NCBI GenBank assembly: GCA_030613615.1
Contig: JAUWLR010000009.1
Coordinates: 1-41,462 of the forward strand
DNA length: 41,462 nucleotides
Source: Candidatus Eiseniibacteriota bacterium
GTDB lineage: Bacteria; Joyebacterota; Joyebacteria; Joyebacterales; Joyebacteraceae
Reading direction: 5' to 3'
The notes under the pieces are model-generated. The model did not search any database. It was not told where the DNA came from and saw only the letters and a list, made by a program, of their open reading frames with translations. Made by a program: the position numbers and the translations under genes. This document shows, in pieces, positions 1 through 8,833 of the stretch; position 1 is the stretch's first letter; each line of letters opens with the position of its first letter.

Positions 1-354
1 GATTACCAGGCGAGAGCCATCCTCCTGACGGCGCCCGAGCACCACTGGCTCATCGGGAAGCTCGAGTCGATGCTCTCGAGAGAGCCCATCGTGGTCCAGC
101 CGCGGCGGATGAGAGACGTCGTCAGCCTGCTGGGACAGTGCGACCTCTTCGTGGCGAGCAATACCGATCTTGTCTACTTCGCCGTGGCGATGGGAATACC
201 GCCCGTGTCTCTCATGACCCCCGTCGAGGTCAGGGACGCCGCGTTCCCTGACTCCAGCTTCTTCGAGATCGTCGAGCTCAGGCCGGGCGAGCGGTTCCCG
301 ATCCAGGAGTTCATCGAACGGACTCAGGCGGTCCTCCTGACGGCCGCGGACTGA
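1..354 (+). CDS. Partial GT9 (heptosyltransferase-like) protein, C-terminal part
   Basis: The reading frame is open from the first base of the window and ends at TGA 352-354, so only the last 117 residues are present and the true start lies upstream. What remains resembles the C-terminal nucleotide-sugar-binding half of GT9 enzymes: a segment reading DLFVASNTDLVYFAVAMGIP followed by a Pro-rich turn, equivalent to the family's D-S-G-P-x-H and F-G-P-T region. The usual Asp-Ser-Gly is replaced by Asn-Thr-Asp, so this copy is divergent. It sits 13 bp upstream of the MsbA-like exporter and begins an LPS-core gene run. GT9 is likely from the fold pattern and neighbours; the sugar transferred is unknown. 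Confidence 0.6.
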   Translation, partial: DYQARAILLTAPEHHWLIGKLESMLSREPIVVQPRRMRDVVSLLGQCDLFVASNTDLVYFAVAMGIPPVSLMTPVEVRDAAFPDSSFFEIVELRPGERFPIQEFIERTQAVLLTAAD

Positions 355-367
355 CGGGCGGAGCTTC

Positions 368-2311
368 ATGCATCTCTTCCTCAGGTTGATGGGATACGTG
401 AGACCGTACTGGCGGCGCCTCGTGGCGGCGCTGGTGTGCATGGCGATTTTCGCCGTCCTATCGACCGTCTCGCTCGGGATGATCCTCCCTTTCATGAACG
501 TGCTCTTCGACGAGCAGACCCTCGTGGCGGGGGATGCGCCCGCGTTGGAGCCGGATGCGCCCGCGTCGGAGCCGGGCGGCGACCTCTCCCTGTCCGTCGT
601 CGGTGACCTCCCGTCCGTGGGCAGTGACCTCCCGTCCGTGGGCGGGCTCAAGGAGAAGTCCAAGGCGCGGATTCTCGCCTTCTTCGCCAGTGGGACCGCG
701 GGCGAGGCGCTGGGGAAGATATGTATCGCGTTCCTCATGCTCTTCTTCGTGAAATCGATCTTCGGGTACCTCCAGACGTTCCTGATGGTGACGGTCGAGC
801 AGCGCGTCATCCGCGACATCCGAAACGCGCTGTTTTCCCATCTGAACGAACTCTCTCTGTCGTTCTTCCACGGGCAGCGCACCGGGCAGCTGATATCACG
901 GATCACCAACGACGTGATGCTGGTGCGCAAGGCGCTCGTGGCGACCTTCGCGAACCTGTTCAGGGAGGTGCTCCTTGCGGTCCTCTACCTCGGGCTCGCG
1001 GTCTGGATCAGCTGGAGACTAGCGCTCATCACGCTCGTCGTGCTGCCTCCGATCGTCCTTCTGATGGTGCTGATCGGGCGCAGGCTCAGGAAGAGAAGCG
1101 CCAGGCTTCAGGAGAGAATGGCCGACATCACGTCAACGCTGGAGGAGTCGATCGCCGGCATGCGCGTGGTCAAGGCATTCGGGATGGAGAACTACGAGAA
1201 GGAACGCTTCTTCCGGCACACGTGGAGCTACTTCCGCACCTCCATAAGACTGGAAGTTCTGAGTGCCGCGGCGGGACCACTCGTCGAGTACCTCGGTGTC
1301 GTAGGCGTGGTCATCATCCTCTGGTACGGAGGCCGACAGGTCATTCTCGGGGGCGAGGTCTCCCCGGACTGGTTCCTTGTCTTCCTCGGCTCGGTACTGT
1401 CGGCGCTCCAGCCGCTCAGGAAGGTGTCGCGCGCCAACAACGACCTCCAGATCGGCCTTGCCGCGGGCGGCAGGGTCTTCGACGTGCTCGACACCGAGCC
1501 GTCCGTCGTTGGACCCGTGGACGGGAAGGTGGTCGAGGGGTTCAGCGACCGGATATCGTTCGAGGGAGTCCACTTCAGCTACGGGACCGGCGGCGACGTG
1601 CTTCACAACATCGACCTGACCGTGGCCAGGGGACAGGTGGTGGCGATAGTCGGCCCCAGTGGAGCCGGTAAATCGACCCTGCTCGACCTCCTGGCGAGGT
1701 TCTACGATCCCACGGGCGGCCGCGTGACGATCGACGGCGTCGACCTGCGCGACGTGGACCTGAAGTCGCTGCGGCGGCTTCTGGGCATAGTGACGCAGGA
1801 GACGATTCTCTTCAACGACACCGTGCGGAACAACATCGCGTACGGTCTCGAGGGGGCCGACGACAAGGAGGTGATCGCGGCGGCTGAGGCGGCGAACGCC
1901 CACGGCTTCATCTCGGCGATGCCGGACGGCTACGACACCGAGATAGGGGAGCGCGGCGTGATGCTTTCCGGCGGTGAACGCCAACGCATCGCCATAGCCC
2001 GCGCCATCCTGAAGAACCCCCCGGTCCTGATCCTGGACGAGGCGACGTCTTCGCTCGACACCGAGTCCGAGCGGCTCGTGCAGGAGGCGATCGAGCGCCT
2101 CCTCAGAGGAAGGACCGTTCTTGTGATCGCCCACAGATTGTCGACGGTGAGAAACGCCGACAGGATCGTCGTGCTGGATGAAGGGACCATCAGCGAGACC
2201 GGCACGCACCAAGACCTCATGAGTCTGGAAGGCCTCTATCGGCACCTCTACGACATGCAGTTCAGAAACGACCAGGACGAGCGGCCAGGAGAGCATTCGC
2301 GCGACGAGTGA
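368..2311 (+). CDS. msbA: MsbA-like lipid exporter, ABC transmembrane/ATPase fusion
   Basis: A 647-residue half-transporter with an N-terminal ABC transmembrane domain (TM1 about residues 16-41, TM2 about 117-138, further helices to about 345) and a C-terminal ATPase. ATPase motifs are intact: Walker A G429-PSGAGKS, Q-loop Q477, signature LSGGE from L533, Walker B with D557-E558 and H-loop H589. MsbA-family dimers flip lipid A-core across the inner membrane, which fits the heptosyltransferases on both sides. The loop between TM1 and TM2 (about residues 45-115) is long and low-complexity, containing two pairs of 7-residue tandem repeats (residues 56-69 and 79-92). The ATG start follows GGCGGAG closely. 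Another lipid or glycan export ABC protein is the main alternative. Confidence 0.88.
   Translation: MHLFLRLMGYVRPYWRRLVAALVCMAIFAVLSTVSLGMILPFMNVLFDEQTLVAGDAPALEPDAPASEPGGDLSLSVVGDLPSVGSDLPSVGGLKEKSKARILAFFASGTAGEALGKICIAFLMLFFVKSIFGYLQTFLMVTVEQRVIRDIRNALFSHLNELSLSFFHGQRTGQLISRITNDVMLVRKALVATFANLFREVLLAVLYLGLAVWISWRLALITLVVLPPIVLLMVLIGRRLRKRSARLQERMADITSTLEESIAGMRVVKAFGMENYEKERFFRHTWSYFRTSIRLEVLSAAAGPLVEYLGVVGVVIILWYGGRQVILGGEVSPDWFLVFLGSVLSALQPLRKVSRANNDLQIGLAAGGRVFDVLDTEPSVVGPVDGKVVEGFSDRISFEGVHFSYGTGGDVLHNIDLTVARGQVVAIVGPSGAGKSTLLDLLARFYDPTGGRVTIDGVDLRDVDLKSLRRLLGIVTQETILFNDTVRNNIAYGLEGADDKEVIAAAEAANAHGFISAMPDGYDTEIGERGVMLSGGERQRIAIARAILKNPPVLILDEATSSLDTESERLVQEAIERLLRGRTVLVIAHRLSTVRNADRIVVLDEGTISETGTHQDLMSLEGLYRHLYDMQFRNDQDERPGEHSRDE
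532..573 (+). repeat. 21-bp tandem repeat, two copies, inside the exporter gene
   Basis: Two adjacent 21-bp units (532-552 and 553-573) differ at one base (T/C at 546/567). They encode DAPALEP then DAPASEP in the periplasmic loop of the MsbA-like protein. The period is a multiple of three, so copy-number change would keep the frame. Confidence 0.9.
603..643 (+). repeat. Second tandem repeat, 21-bp period, two copies
   Basis: A 20-base unit starting GTGACCTCCC occurs at 603-622 and again at 624-643 with a one-base spacer. It encodes GDLPSVG then SDLPSVG, 30 bp downstream of the first repeat pair in the same loop of the exporter. The copies are identical over the unit, suggesting recent duplication. 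Confidence 0.9.
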
Positions 2312-2321
2312 CAGACGGGCG

Positions 2322-3344
2322 ATGAACAGCGTCCTCGTGGTCAGACTGAGCTCGGTGGGAGACGTCGTTCTGACCGAGCCCGTCGTTGCCGCTCTCAGGG
2401 AGTCTTTCCCCGGCGCCGCGATAGGCTACGCTGTGAAGGCGCAGTTCCGTGACCTCGTTGCGTCACATCCCGCGCTGTCGCACGTCCACCTGCTCGATAT
2501 GTCATCGAGCGGTGGGATGGCGTCGCTCGTTCGTGAGATACGAGATGCGCGCTACTCGGCCGTCGTCGACCTGCACAGGAATGCGAGAACGGCGCGCATT
2601 CTCCGCGCGGCCCGAATCCCCGTCCGGACCGCCTACCACAAGCGCGAGCTTCGGGACGCGGTGCGGGTGCGGCTGCTCAGGCGTCCCTTCCGTGCGTCGA
2701 AGCTGCTGGTGCAGCGCTATCTGGACGCGCTCGTGCCGCTCGGCATCGACGCTCCCTACACGCGCCCCCGGCTCCACGTCAGCGACCGGGACGACGAAGT
2801 CGGTCGGGCGACACTGAGCGGTCTGGGCGTCGGTTCGGATGCGTATGCGGTCCTCGTGCCCGGGTCGATCTGGGCGACGAAACGGTGGCCCGCGGAGAGG
2901 TTCGCCGAGCTGGCGACAAGCGTCGTCCGTGAGCTGGGTCTCCGGGCGGTCCTCCTGGGTTCGAAGGCGGAGCGCGAGCTCTGCGAACGGATCGCGGGCG
3001 ACGCGGGGTCCGGCGCAGTGAACGGGGCGGCGGAGACCACCCTGGGGCAGATGGCGGCGGTCATCTCTCGGGCGCGCATCTACGTTGGGAACGACAGCGG
3101 CCCGACCCACATGGCCAGAGCTCTGGACGTCCCGACCGTGGCCCTGTTCGGGCCGACGGATCCCGGCCAGTTCGACTTCGAGGGACACGCCCTCGTCTAC
3201 AAAGATCTGTCGTGCAGTGCCTGCACATTCTACGGCGGCCGGCGTTGTCACCTCGGCCACTGGGACTGCATGACGGCCATCGGGTGCGACGACGTGCTCG
3301 CGGCCGCGCGTTCGCTTCTCTCGTCTGTTGGAGGCGGACAGTGA
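2322..3344 (+). CDS. GT9 heptosyltransferase (WaaC/WaaF-like)
   Basis: A 340-residue protein of normal GT9 length. The N-terminus (VLVVRLSSVGDVVLTEPV) is the family's first Rossmann strand with the S-x-G-D-V motif that takes part in catalysis. The C-terminal half has PGSIWATKRWP and the nucleotide-sugar site NDSGPTH (D258) followed by ALFGPTDP. The tail carries a Cys cluster (CSAC...C...C) common in this family. GT9 enzymes transfer ADP-heptose to the LPS inner core on the cytoplasmic face. It lies 10 bp after the exporter and overlaps the next GT9 gene by four bases (GTGA), implying coupled translation. Acceptor specificity cannot be told from sequence alone. Confidence 0.85.
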   Translation: MNSVLVVRLSSVGDVVLTEPVVAALRESFPGAAIGYAVKAQFRDLVASHPALSHVHLLDMSSSGGMASLVREIRDARYSAVVDLHRNARTARILRAARIPVRTAYHKRELRDAVRVRLLRRPFRASKLLVQRYLDALVPLGIDAPYTRPRLHVSDRDDEVGRATLSGLGVGSDAYAVLVPGSIWATKRWPAERFAELATSVVRELGLRAVLLGSKAERELCERIAGDAGSGAVNGAAETTLGQMAAVISRARIYVGNDSGPTHMARALDVPTVALFGPTDPGQFDFEGHALVYKDLSCSACTFYGGRRCHLGHWDCMTAIGCDDVLAAARSLLSSVGGGQ

Positions 3345-4369
3345 GATGCCTGGTCATCCAGACGGCATACCTCGGGGATGTTGTCCTGGCAGTTCCCCTT
3401 CTTATGATCCTCCGGGACAGTCCACGCGTGTCCTGGCTGGGGGCGCTCCTGTCGCCCCCGGGGCCGGAGCTCGTTCTGGGCCAGGGGCTCGTGGACGAGG
3501 TCATCACGTACGACAAGCGCGGGGGCGACTCGGGAGTGCGGGGTCTTCTGCGGGCGGTGGGGGAGGTGCGAAGGCTTCGGCCCGACGTCGCGCTGATACC
3601 GCACCGATCGTTCCAGAGCGTTCTTCTTGCCGCTCTCGCCGGCGTGCCCCGGCGGGTCGGCTTTGACGTCAGCGGAGGACGCGTGCTTCTGACTAGTACG
3701 CTCTCGTACCGCACCGATGAGCACGAAGTGGAGAGGGTCGCGGGGCTGGCGGCGGGAGCGGGCGTTGAGCTACCGGGGGGCCGTCTGCCCTTCGCTCTGC
3801 GCGCGCCGGAAGGAACGGAGTCTGGCCTTACGGCGGCGCTCGTGGAGCGGAGCGTCCGGAGTGACGCCGGCCTCATCGTGGTAGCGCCGGGAAGCCGTTG
3901 GGCCACGAAGCGCTGGCCGCCCGGGCGATTCGCGAGGGCCGCTGACGAGCTAGCTCGAGAGACCGCGGCGACGGTCGTGCTGGTCGGATCCGACGCTGAC
4001 AGAGAGGTCTGTGCTTCAGTGCGAGAGCTGATGGACGCCGTCGCGGTGGATCTGTCAGGGTGCCTGCCGCTGGGAGAGCTCATCGCGCTCGTGAAGCGGG
4101 CGAAGCTCGTGCTTTCCAACGACTCGGCTGCTGCGCACATAGCGGCCGCAACGGGAACTCCCGTAGTGGCGGTCTTCGGCCCGACGGTGCCTGCTCAGGG
4201 TTACGCGCCCTATACAGACCGCGCCCGCATCGTCGAGACCGAGCTCGAGTGCCGACCGTGCGGGTCGCACGGGAGCGACAGGTGCCCGCGAGGTGACTTC
4301 GTTTGCATGGAGTCGCTGGACGCCTCGAAGGCGGTTGCGGCGGCACTGGAGGTGCTCCGTGAGAACTGA
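3341..4369 (+). CDS. GT9 heptosyltransferase (second full copy)
   Basis: The GTG at 3341 overlaps the upstream TGA and follows GGAGGCGG at good spacing. The 342-residue product starts RCLVIQTAYLGDVVLAVPL, the canonical GT9 opening. The open frame extends further upstream, but those residues do not look like the family. The C-terminal domain has APGSRWATKRWP and NDSAAAH with D261, where the usual Gly-Pro is Ala-Ala, then FGPTVP. A Cys-rich tail (CRPC...C...C) follows, as in the preceding gene. It probably adds a further heptose to the LPS core. The next gene starts 11 bases before its stop. Confidence 0.84.
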   Translation: MRCLVIQTAYLGDVVLAVPLLMILRDSPRVSWLGALLSPPGPELVLGQGLVDEVITYDKRGGDSGVRGLLRAVGEVRRLRPDVALIPHRSFQSVLLAALAGVPRRVGFDVSGGRVLLTSTLSYRTDEHEVERVAGLAAGAGVELPGGRLPFALRAPEGTESGLTAALVERSVRSDAGLIVVAPGSRWATKRWPPGRFARAADELARETAATVVLVGSDADREVCASVRELMDAVAVDLSGCLPLGELIALVKRAKLVLSNDSAAAHIAAATGTPVVAVFGPTVPAQGYAPYTDRARIVETELECRPCGSHGSDRCPRGDFVCMESLDASKAVAAALEVLREN

Positions 4370-5495
4370 GCGGGGCCTGCGCGCGCTGGTAGTCACCGAT
4401 TCGCTCATCTGGACGGCCGAGGCCGAGTACGCGGTCGAGTTCGCGCGCGCGGAGGCCGCCATGGGCGTAGACGTGACCTTCGCCTGTCCACTGCCCGATC
4501 TCGTGGCAGCGCCTTTGGTCTCCGAGGCGGATGTCCGTCGCATGCCGGGCGCGAGGCCATCCTCCTCTCCGGCCGATTTCCTTGCGGACGTCAGGTGGAC
4601 CTCGCGGCTCGTCGACGAGGTCCGCCCGGACTTCGTCCACTCATCGAGATCGTCCGCGCACCTGATCGCGGCGCTTGCCGTCGGGAGCAGGGCGCCCCTC
4701 ATCCACCTGCGCGGGGGCGCCGGCCGGCCCAAGGGGCACCCGCTCAACCGATTCCTCTATCGCAGGTGCACCAGGGTCGTGATCGCATCGTCCAGGCGCG
4801 TGAGAGACTGGGTGGTCGAGCGGACGGGTGTTTCCCGCGAGCGTGTGCACAGGATACTCCTACCGGTCGACGTGCACGTCTTCAGGTCCTCTGGGTCCTC
4901 GGGTGTGCTCGCCTCCGATTTCGGGGTCGACGCGTCGACCCCGGTCGTCGTCGACGTCGCCAGACTGGCCCCCGTCAAGGGACACAGCGTGCTTCTCGAG
5001 GCCATGGCAGAGGTGGCGCGTGAAATGCCCGGCGCCCGCCTCGTGCTTGTCGGCGAGGCCTGGTCCGGGCAGCCCGAGGCGCTCATGCGTCAGGCGGAGG
5101 TCCTGGGGCTGTCGGGCTCGGTCGTGTTCGCGGGGAGGCGCGACGACGTTCCGGCGATCCTGGCAGAGGCCGACGTGTGCGTCTCGTCTTCCCTTGGAAG
5201 CGAGGAGAACTCCAGGGCCGTGTCCGAGTACATGGCTGCGGGGCGTCCGGTCGTCGCGACCGAGGTCGGTGTGGTGCCGGAGTTGGTCGCGGGGGGGACG
5301 ACGGGCGTGCTCGTGCCTCCGGGGGACGCCGACGCTCTCGCGAGGGGCATTCTGGCCGTGCTGTCCAACCCGGAGACGGCGGCGCGCATGGGCCGTGCCG
5401 GGCGGGAGCGCGCGGTCGAGACATTCTCCCGGGAAGCGTTCGCCGGACGGCTGTCGTCCATCCTGAGTCAAGTGGGGGTCGAGACGTGCGCGTGA
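4359..5495 (+). CDS. Glycosyltransferase family 4
   Basis: A 378-residue GT-B enzyme. GTG 4359 is chosen because it is the in-frame start preceded by GGAGGT (4347-4352) and gives the expected N-terminal strand (RALVVTDSLIW). The C-terminal GT1 domain covers about residues 195-360 with VARLAPVKG and the retaining-enzyme E-x7-E motif at E282 and E290, then GRPVVATEVG. The protein is probably cytoplasmic and adds a sugar to the LPS core or O-antigen using an NDP-sugar. It overlaps the genes on both sides (11 and 10 bp), so it is part of one translationally coupled run. Donor and acceptor are unknown. Confidence 0.83.
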   Translation: MRTERGLRALVVTDSLIWTAEAEYAVEFARAEAAMGVDVTFACPLPDLVAAPLVSEADVRRMPGARPSSSPADFLADVRWTSRLVDEVRPDFVHSSRSSAHLIAALAVGSRAPLIHLRGGAGRPKGHPLNRFLYRRCTRVVIASSRRVRDWVVERTGVSRERVHRILLPVDVHVFRSSGSSGVLASDFGVDASTPVVVDVARLAPVKGHSVLLEAMAEVAREMPGARLVLVGEAWSGQPEALMRQAEVLGLSGSVVFAGRRDDVPAILAEADVCVSSSLGSEENSRAVSEYMAAGRPVVATEVGVVPELVAGGTTGVLVPPGDADALARGILAVLSNPETAARMGRAGRERAVETFSREAFAGRLSSILSQVGVETCA

Positions 5496-6577
5496 TGCTC
5501 GTCAACTCGATGCGGGCACTTGGAGGGGGAGAGCGGTGGCTCCTTGAGGTCACCGATGGGCTTGCGGCGCGCGGCCACGACGTCTCGGTCGCTGCGAGGA
5601 CGGGAAGCGCTCTTGCCGGGAATGTCCGTGCGTCAGGGCGCCGCGTCCTCGAGCTGCCGATGCGCGGCGACGCCGACCTCGATTCCATCATCAGGCTGGC
5701 GTGGTGGCTGCGGCGTCACCGCGTAGAGATTCTCAACGTGAACATCCAACGGGGAGTGCGGCTCGGCTGCGCGGCGGCCCGGCTCGCGGGGCTTCGCACT
5801 GTGGTCGAGCGTCGCGGCCTGACGCTGCCGGTCAAGGAGTCGGCCATCAACCGGCACGTCTACGGGCGCTGCCTGACTCACGTAGTGGCGAACTGCGGGG
5901 CGATACGCGATGAACTCGTGGGCGCGGGGACCGTGCCGGCCTCGAGAGTGTCGGTGATACCGAACGGCATTGACCCCTCGAGGGTGCCATCGGGAGGGGG
6001 CGGCGCCCTCAGGGCGGGGCTCTCGATCCCGAGTGACGCTCCACTCGTTGCTATCATCGGGCGTCTGGTGGTGGACAAAGGGCATGAAGTCGCCCTCGAC
6101 GCGTTCAGGAGGCTGCTTGTGGAGCTGCCTCGCGCCAGGCTGCTCGTGGTCGGCGCGGGCAAGCTGGAGGACAGGCTTCGGGAGGAGGCGTTGGGGTTTC
6201 CCGATGGATCCGTGGTGCTCGCGGGTCACCGAGACGATATCCCCGCCGTGCTCGATGCGGCCGACGCCGTGCTGGTCATGAGCTCGCGCGAGGGGATGCC
6301 GCACGTCGTTCTCGAGTCGATGGTCGCCGGGACGCCGGTCGTCGCCACGCGCGTGGCCGGAGTGCCGGAACTCATCGGGGACGGGCGCCACGGCCTTCTC
6401 GTGCCAATCGGCGCCGCGGACGACGCGGCGGACGCTCTGCTCCGGGTTCTGTCTGACCCGGACCTGGCCACACGACTGGGCAGGGACGCGGCGGCGCGCG
6501 CGCGCGCGGAGTTCTCGCTCGACCAGATGATAGACAGGTTCGAGGAGCTGTTCGAGACCCTCACCCGGGAGCAATGA
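5486..6577 (+). CDS. Glycosyltransferase family 4
   Basis: A 363-residue GT-B enzyme. The GTG at 5486 follows GGGGG at about 7 bases; GTG 5492 and ATG 5495 are alternative starts a few codons later. The N-terminus LVNSMRALGGGERWL carries the family's glycine-rich loop. The GT1 domain begins near IIGRLVVDKGHE, with E-x7-E at E269 and E277 and GTPVVATRVAGVPEL. It belongs to the LPS gene run, overlapping the upstream gene and leaving one base before the next. Substrates cannot be assigned. Confidence 0.82.
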   Translation: MRVMLVNSMRALGGGERWLLEVTDGLAARGHDVSVAARTGSALAGNVRASGRRVLELPMRGDADLDSIIRLAWWLRRHRVEILNVNIQRGVRLGCAAARLAGLRTVVERRGLTLPVKESAINRHVYGRCLTHVVANCGAIRDELVGAGTVPASRVSVIPNGIDPSRVPSGGGGALRAGLSIPSDAPLVAIIGRLVVDKGHEVALDAFRRLLVELPRARLLVVGAGKLEDRLREEALGFPDGSVVLAGHRDDIPAVLDAADAVLVMSSREGMPHVVLESMVAGTPVVATRVAGVPELIGDGRHGLLVPIGAADDAADALLRVLSDPDLATRLGRDAAARARAEFSLDQMIDRFEELFETLTREQ

Positions 6578-6578
6578 C

Positions 6579-7628
6579 GTGGCCCGCAGGTTCCATCCGG
6601 AGTCGGTCGAGTCCATTCTGGTCATCCGCCTTTACTTCATAGGGGACGTGCTTCTCTCCACGCCCGTCATCGAGGCGCTCGGGCGGCGGTTTCCAGACGC
6701 CGGGTTGACCGTTCTCGTGAAGAAGCGCTGCGCGGATATCCTGACCGGAAATCCGTACGTCGATGAGGTAATGGTCTACGACAACGTCGACCACTACCAC
6801 AGCCCGCTCTGGATCTGGCGCCTGGCTCGTGAGCTCAGAAGGCGGCGGTTCTCGCTCTCGGTGGACCTCACCGGAGACCAGCGGAGCTCCTGGATGGTCC
6901 TTGCGGCCGATCCGGCGTTCAGGGTCGGCGTCAATCACGCGGGGATGGGGTTCCTGCTGGACCGCCGGACGCCATACCGAGCCACGGGACACGTGGTGGA
7001 CCACCTGCTCACGACCGTCGAACCGCTCGGAGCAACCTCGAGCGCCCCGGCGCCGCGCATGTACCTGACGGACGAGGAAAGGGCGGCGGCCGGCGCCCTG
7101 CTCGCTGACGTGGGAGTCGACGCGGGCTCGGGCGTGCTCGCACTGTCCCCGGGCGCGAACTGGCCGTTCAGGAGGTGGCGTCCCGAGCGCTTCGGCGAAC
7201 TGGCGGCGCTGGCCCGCGAACGCCTGGGTCTTGCGTCGGTCGTTCTGGGGTCGAGCGACGATGCCGGGCTGGCCGAGGCGGCGGTCGCGTCGTCCTCAGG
7301 CGCGGCAGTGAGCCTCGCTGGGCGAACGAGCCCGCGGGGGCTCGCGGGAGTCCTGGAAGAGGCGCGCGCATTCGTTGGGAGCGACAGCGGGCCGATGCAC
7401 ATCGCCGCGGCGGTTGGCACACCCGTGATCGGCCTCTTCGGACCGAACACACCCGAGCACTTCGGGCCGAGAGGCGCGCCGTCGCGGGTCCTGTGGAAGG
7501 AATTCGCGTGCAGTCCTTGTTCGCAGAAGAAGTGTGTGAGACCGAACGGCACGTGCATGGATGCGATCACGGTCGGCGAGGTTCTACACGCCCTGGAGTC
7601 ATTGCTGAGCGAGGAGGCGAGCCGGTGA
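6579..7628 (+). CDS. GT9 heptosyltransferase (third full copy)
   Basis: The GTG at 6579 follows the upstream stop by one base, with GGGAGC as ribosome site. The 349-residue protein opens with an extra ten residues before ILVIRLYFIGDVLLSTPV, the GT9 start. It has SPGANWPFRRW and the donor-site SDSGPMHIA with D269, then LFGPNTPEHFGP. The tail has a C-x2-C...C...C cluster (ACSPCSQKKC). This is the best GT9 match in the window and is likely an LPS heptosyltransferase or a related O-antigen enzyme. It overlaps the following glycosyltransferase by four bases. Confidence 0.86.
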   Translation: MARRFHPESVESILVIRLYFIGDVLLSTPVIEALGRRFPDAGLTVLVKKRCADILTGNPYVDEVMVYDNVDHYHSPLWIWRLARELRRRRFSLSVDLTGDQRSSWMVLAADPAFRVGVNHAGMGFLLDRRTPYRATGHVVDHLLTTVEPLGATSSAPAPRMYLTDEERAAAGALLADVGVDAGSGVLALSPGANWPFRRWRPERFGELAALARERLGLASVVLGSSDDAGLAEAAVASSSGAAVSLAGRTSPRGLAGVLEEARAFVGSDSGPMHIAAAVGTPVIGLFGPNTPEHFGPRGAPSRVLWKEFACSPCSQKKCVRPNGTCMDAITVGEVLHALESLLSEEASR

Positions 7629-8833
7629 GCGACGGCGTTTCCGGATTCGACATCATCTGTCTGTCGACCAACCACTGGACCGGTCTTCCGACGAGCAAGC
7701 AGCACCTGATGTCGGTGTTCGCCCGGTCGCGGCGGGTCCTGTACGTCGACCCGCCCATAGACGTGTTCTCGGTGTTGGGGCGGAGGCGGAGGTGGCCCAA
7801 ACTGCGCGGCCTTCGGCAGGAAGCGGACAACCTGTGGGTCCTGTCACCCGTGGACGTGGCGGTAAGTTCCAGTCCGGACCGGTCGCTTGCCAGGTACGGT
7901 CGACTGACGGGGCGCGTAGCGCGGGCCGCGCGCGCGCTCGAACTCACGGATCCGGTGGTCTGGACCTTCGCACCGGAGCACGCGGCGTGCTCCGCCGGTC
8001 TCCATGCGTCGCTGGTCGTCTACCAGGCGGCGGACGATCCGGCGGCGGTGAGCTCGAACCCCCCGCGCACCAGGGAGCTCGAGCGGGAGCACATTGCCGC
8101 CTGCGATCTGGTCTTCGTGGCATCGGAGGAACTCCTGAGAGCGCGCGGTTCGGCCGGCCACGTCTACCGCCTGCCCAACGCTGCGGACAGGAGGCACTTC
8201 TCGAGCGTGCTGACCGGCGATCCGGACGCCCCGCTCGAGGCGTTCCTCGAGAGCCTGCGCGCTCCTCGACACACGCCGCGCGAACTCGGCTCCCTCGACG
8301 GGCCGGTCGTGCTGTTCGGCGGGGCCGCGTACTCGTGGTTCGACGCGGGCCTCACGTTCGAGCTTGCGGCCTTGCGGCCGGACTGGAACATCGTTCTGGT
8401 CGGGCCCACGGCCGGGCGCATCTCGCGGGGGCGCTTGCCGGCCAATGTCACGGTCGTGGGACGCAAGCCCTACGCCGATTTCCCGTGGTACGTGGCGGCC
8501 GCCGACGTGGGGATCCTGCCTCTGGTCGATGGGGAGTCCTCGCGGAACTGCGACCCCATCGTCATGTACGAGTTCCTGCTCTGTGGGAAACCCGTGGTGG
8601 CGACCCCGTTCCCCGCGGCCGGGGAGCACGGCACGCTGGTGTGCACGGCCACGACAGCCTCTGGTTTCGCCGAGGAGATAGTGAAGGCGCTGGTGGAGAC
8701 GGGCGACCCGGACCGGGTTCGGGAGAGGGTCGAGTTCGGCTTCTCCTGCACGTGGGAGGGTCGGGCGGAGGAGGCCCTCCGCCGCGTGAGTGACATGCTC
8801 TCCTCGGGCGGCCGGAAGGAGGGTCCCAGGTGA
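7625..8833 (+). CDS. Glycosyltransferase, GT4-like (GT-B fold)
   Basis: A 402-residue protein from GTG 7625, which follows GAGGAGG and overlaps the upstream TGA. It opens with DIICLSTNHWTGLPTSKQHL and RVLYVDPPIDV, an N-terminal pattern shared by a group of GT4-like enzymes in surface-polysaccharide loci. The middle has a possible acceptor-side strand (VYQAADDP) and NAADRRHF. The donor domain ends with MYEFLLCGKPVVATPFPAA near residues 313-333, where the E-x7-E region is only partly conserved. It is presumably cytoplasmic and acts in core or O-antigen assembly. The family assignment is from motif pattern only. Confidence 0.72.
   Translation: MSDGVSGFDIICLSTNHWTGLPTSKQHLMSVFARSRRVLYVDPPIDVFSVLGRRRRWPKLRGLRQEADNLWVLSPVDVAVSSSPDRSLARYGRLTGRVARAARALELTDPVVWTFAPEHAACSAGLHASLVVYQAADDPAAVSSNPPRTRELEREHIAACDLVFVASEELLRARGSAGHVYRLPNAADRRHFSSVLTGDPDAPLEAFLESLRAPRHTPRELGSLDGPVVLFGGAAYSWFDAGLTFELAALRPDWNIVLVGPTAGRISRGRLPANVTVVGRKPYADFPWYVAAADVGILPLVDGESSRNCDPIVMYEFLLCGKPVVATPFPAAGEHGTLVCTATTASGFAEEIVKALVETGDPDRVRERVEFGFSCTWEGRAEEALRRVSDMLSSGGRKEGPR

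Noticed and set aside
3212-3340. Upstream extension of the second full-length GT9 gene
   Set aside because: The frame is open, but the residues are unlike GT9 proteins and overlap the preceding gene heavily; GTG 3341 has the ribosome site and correct family start.
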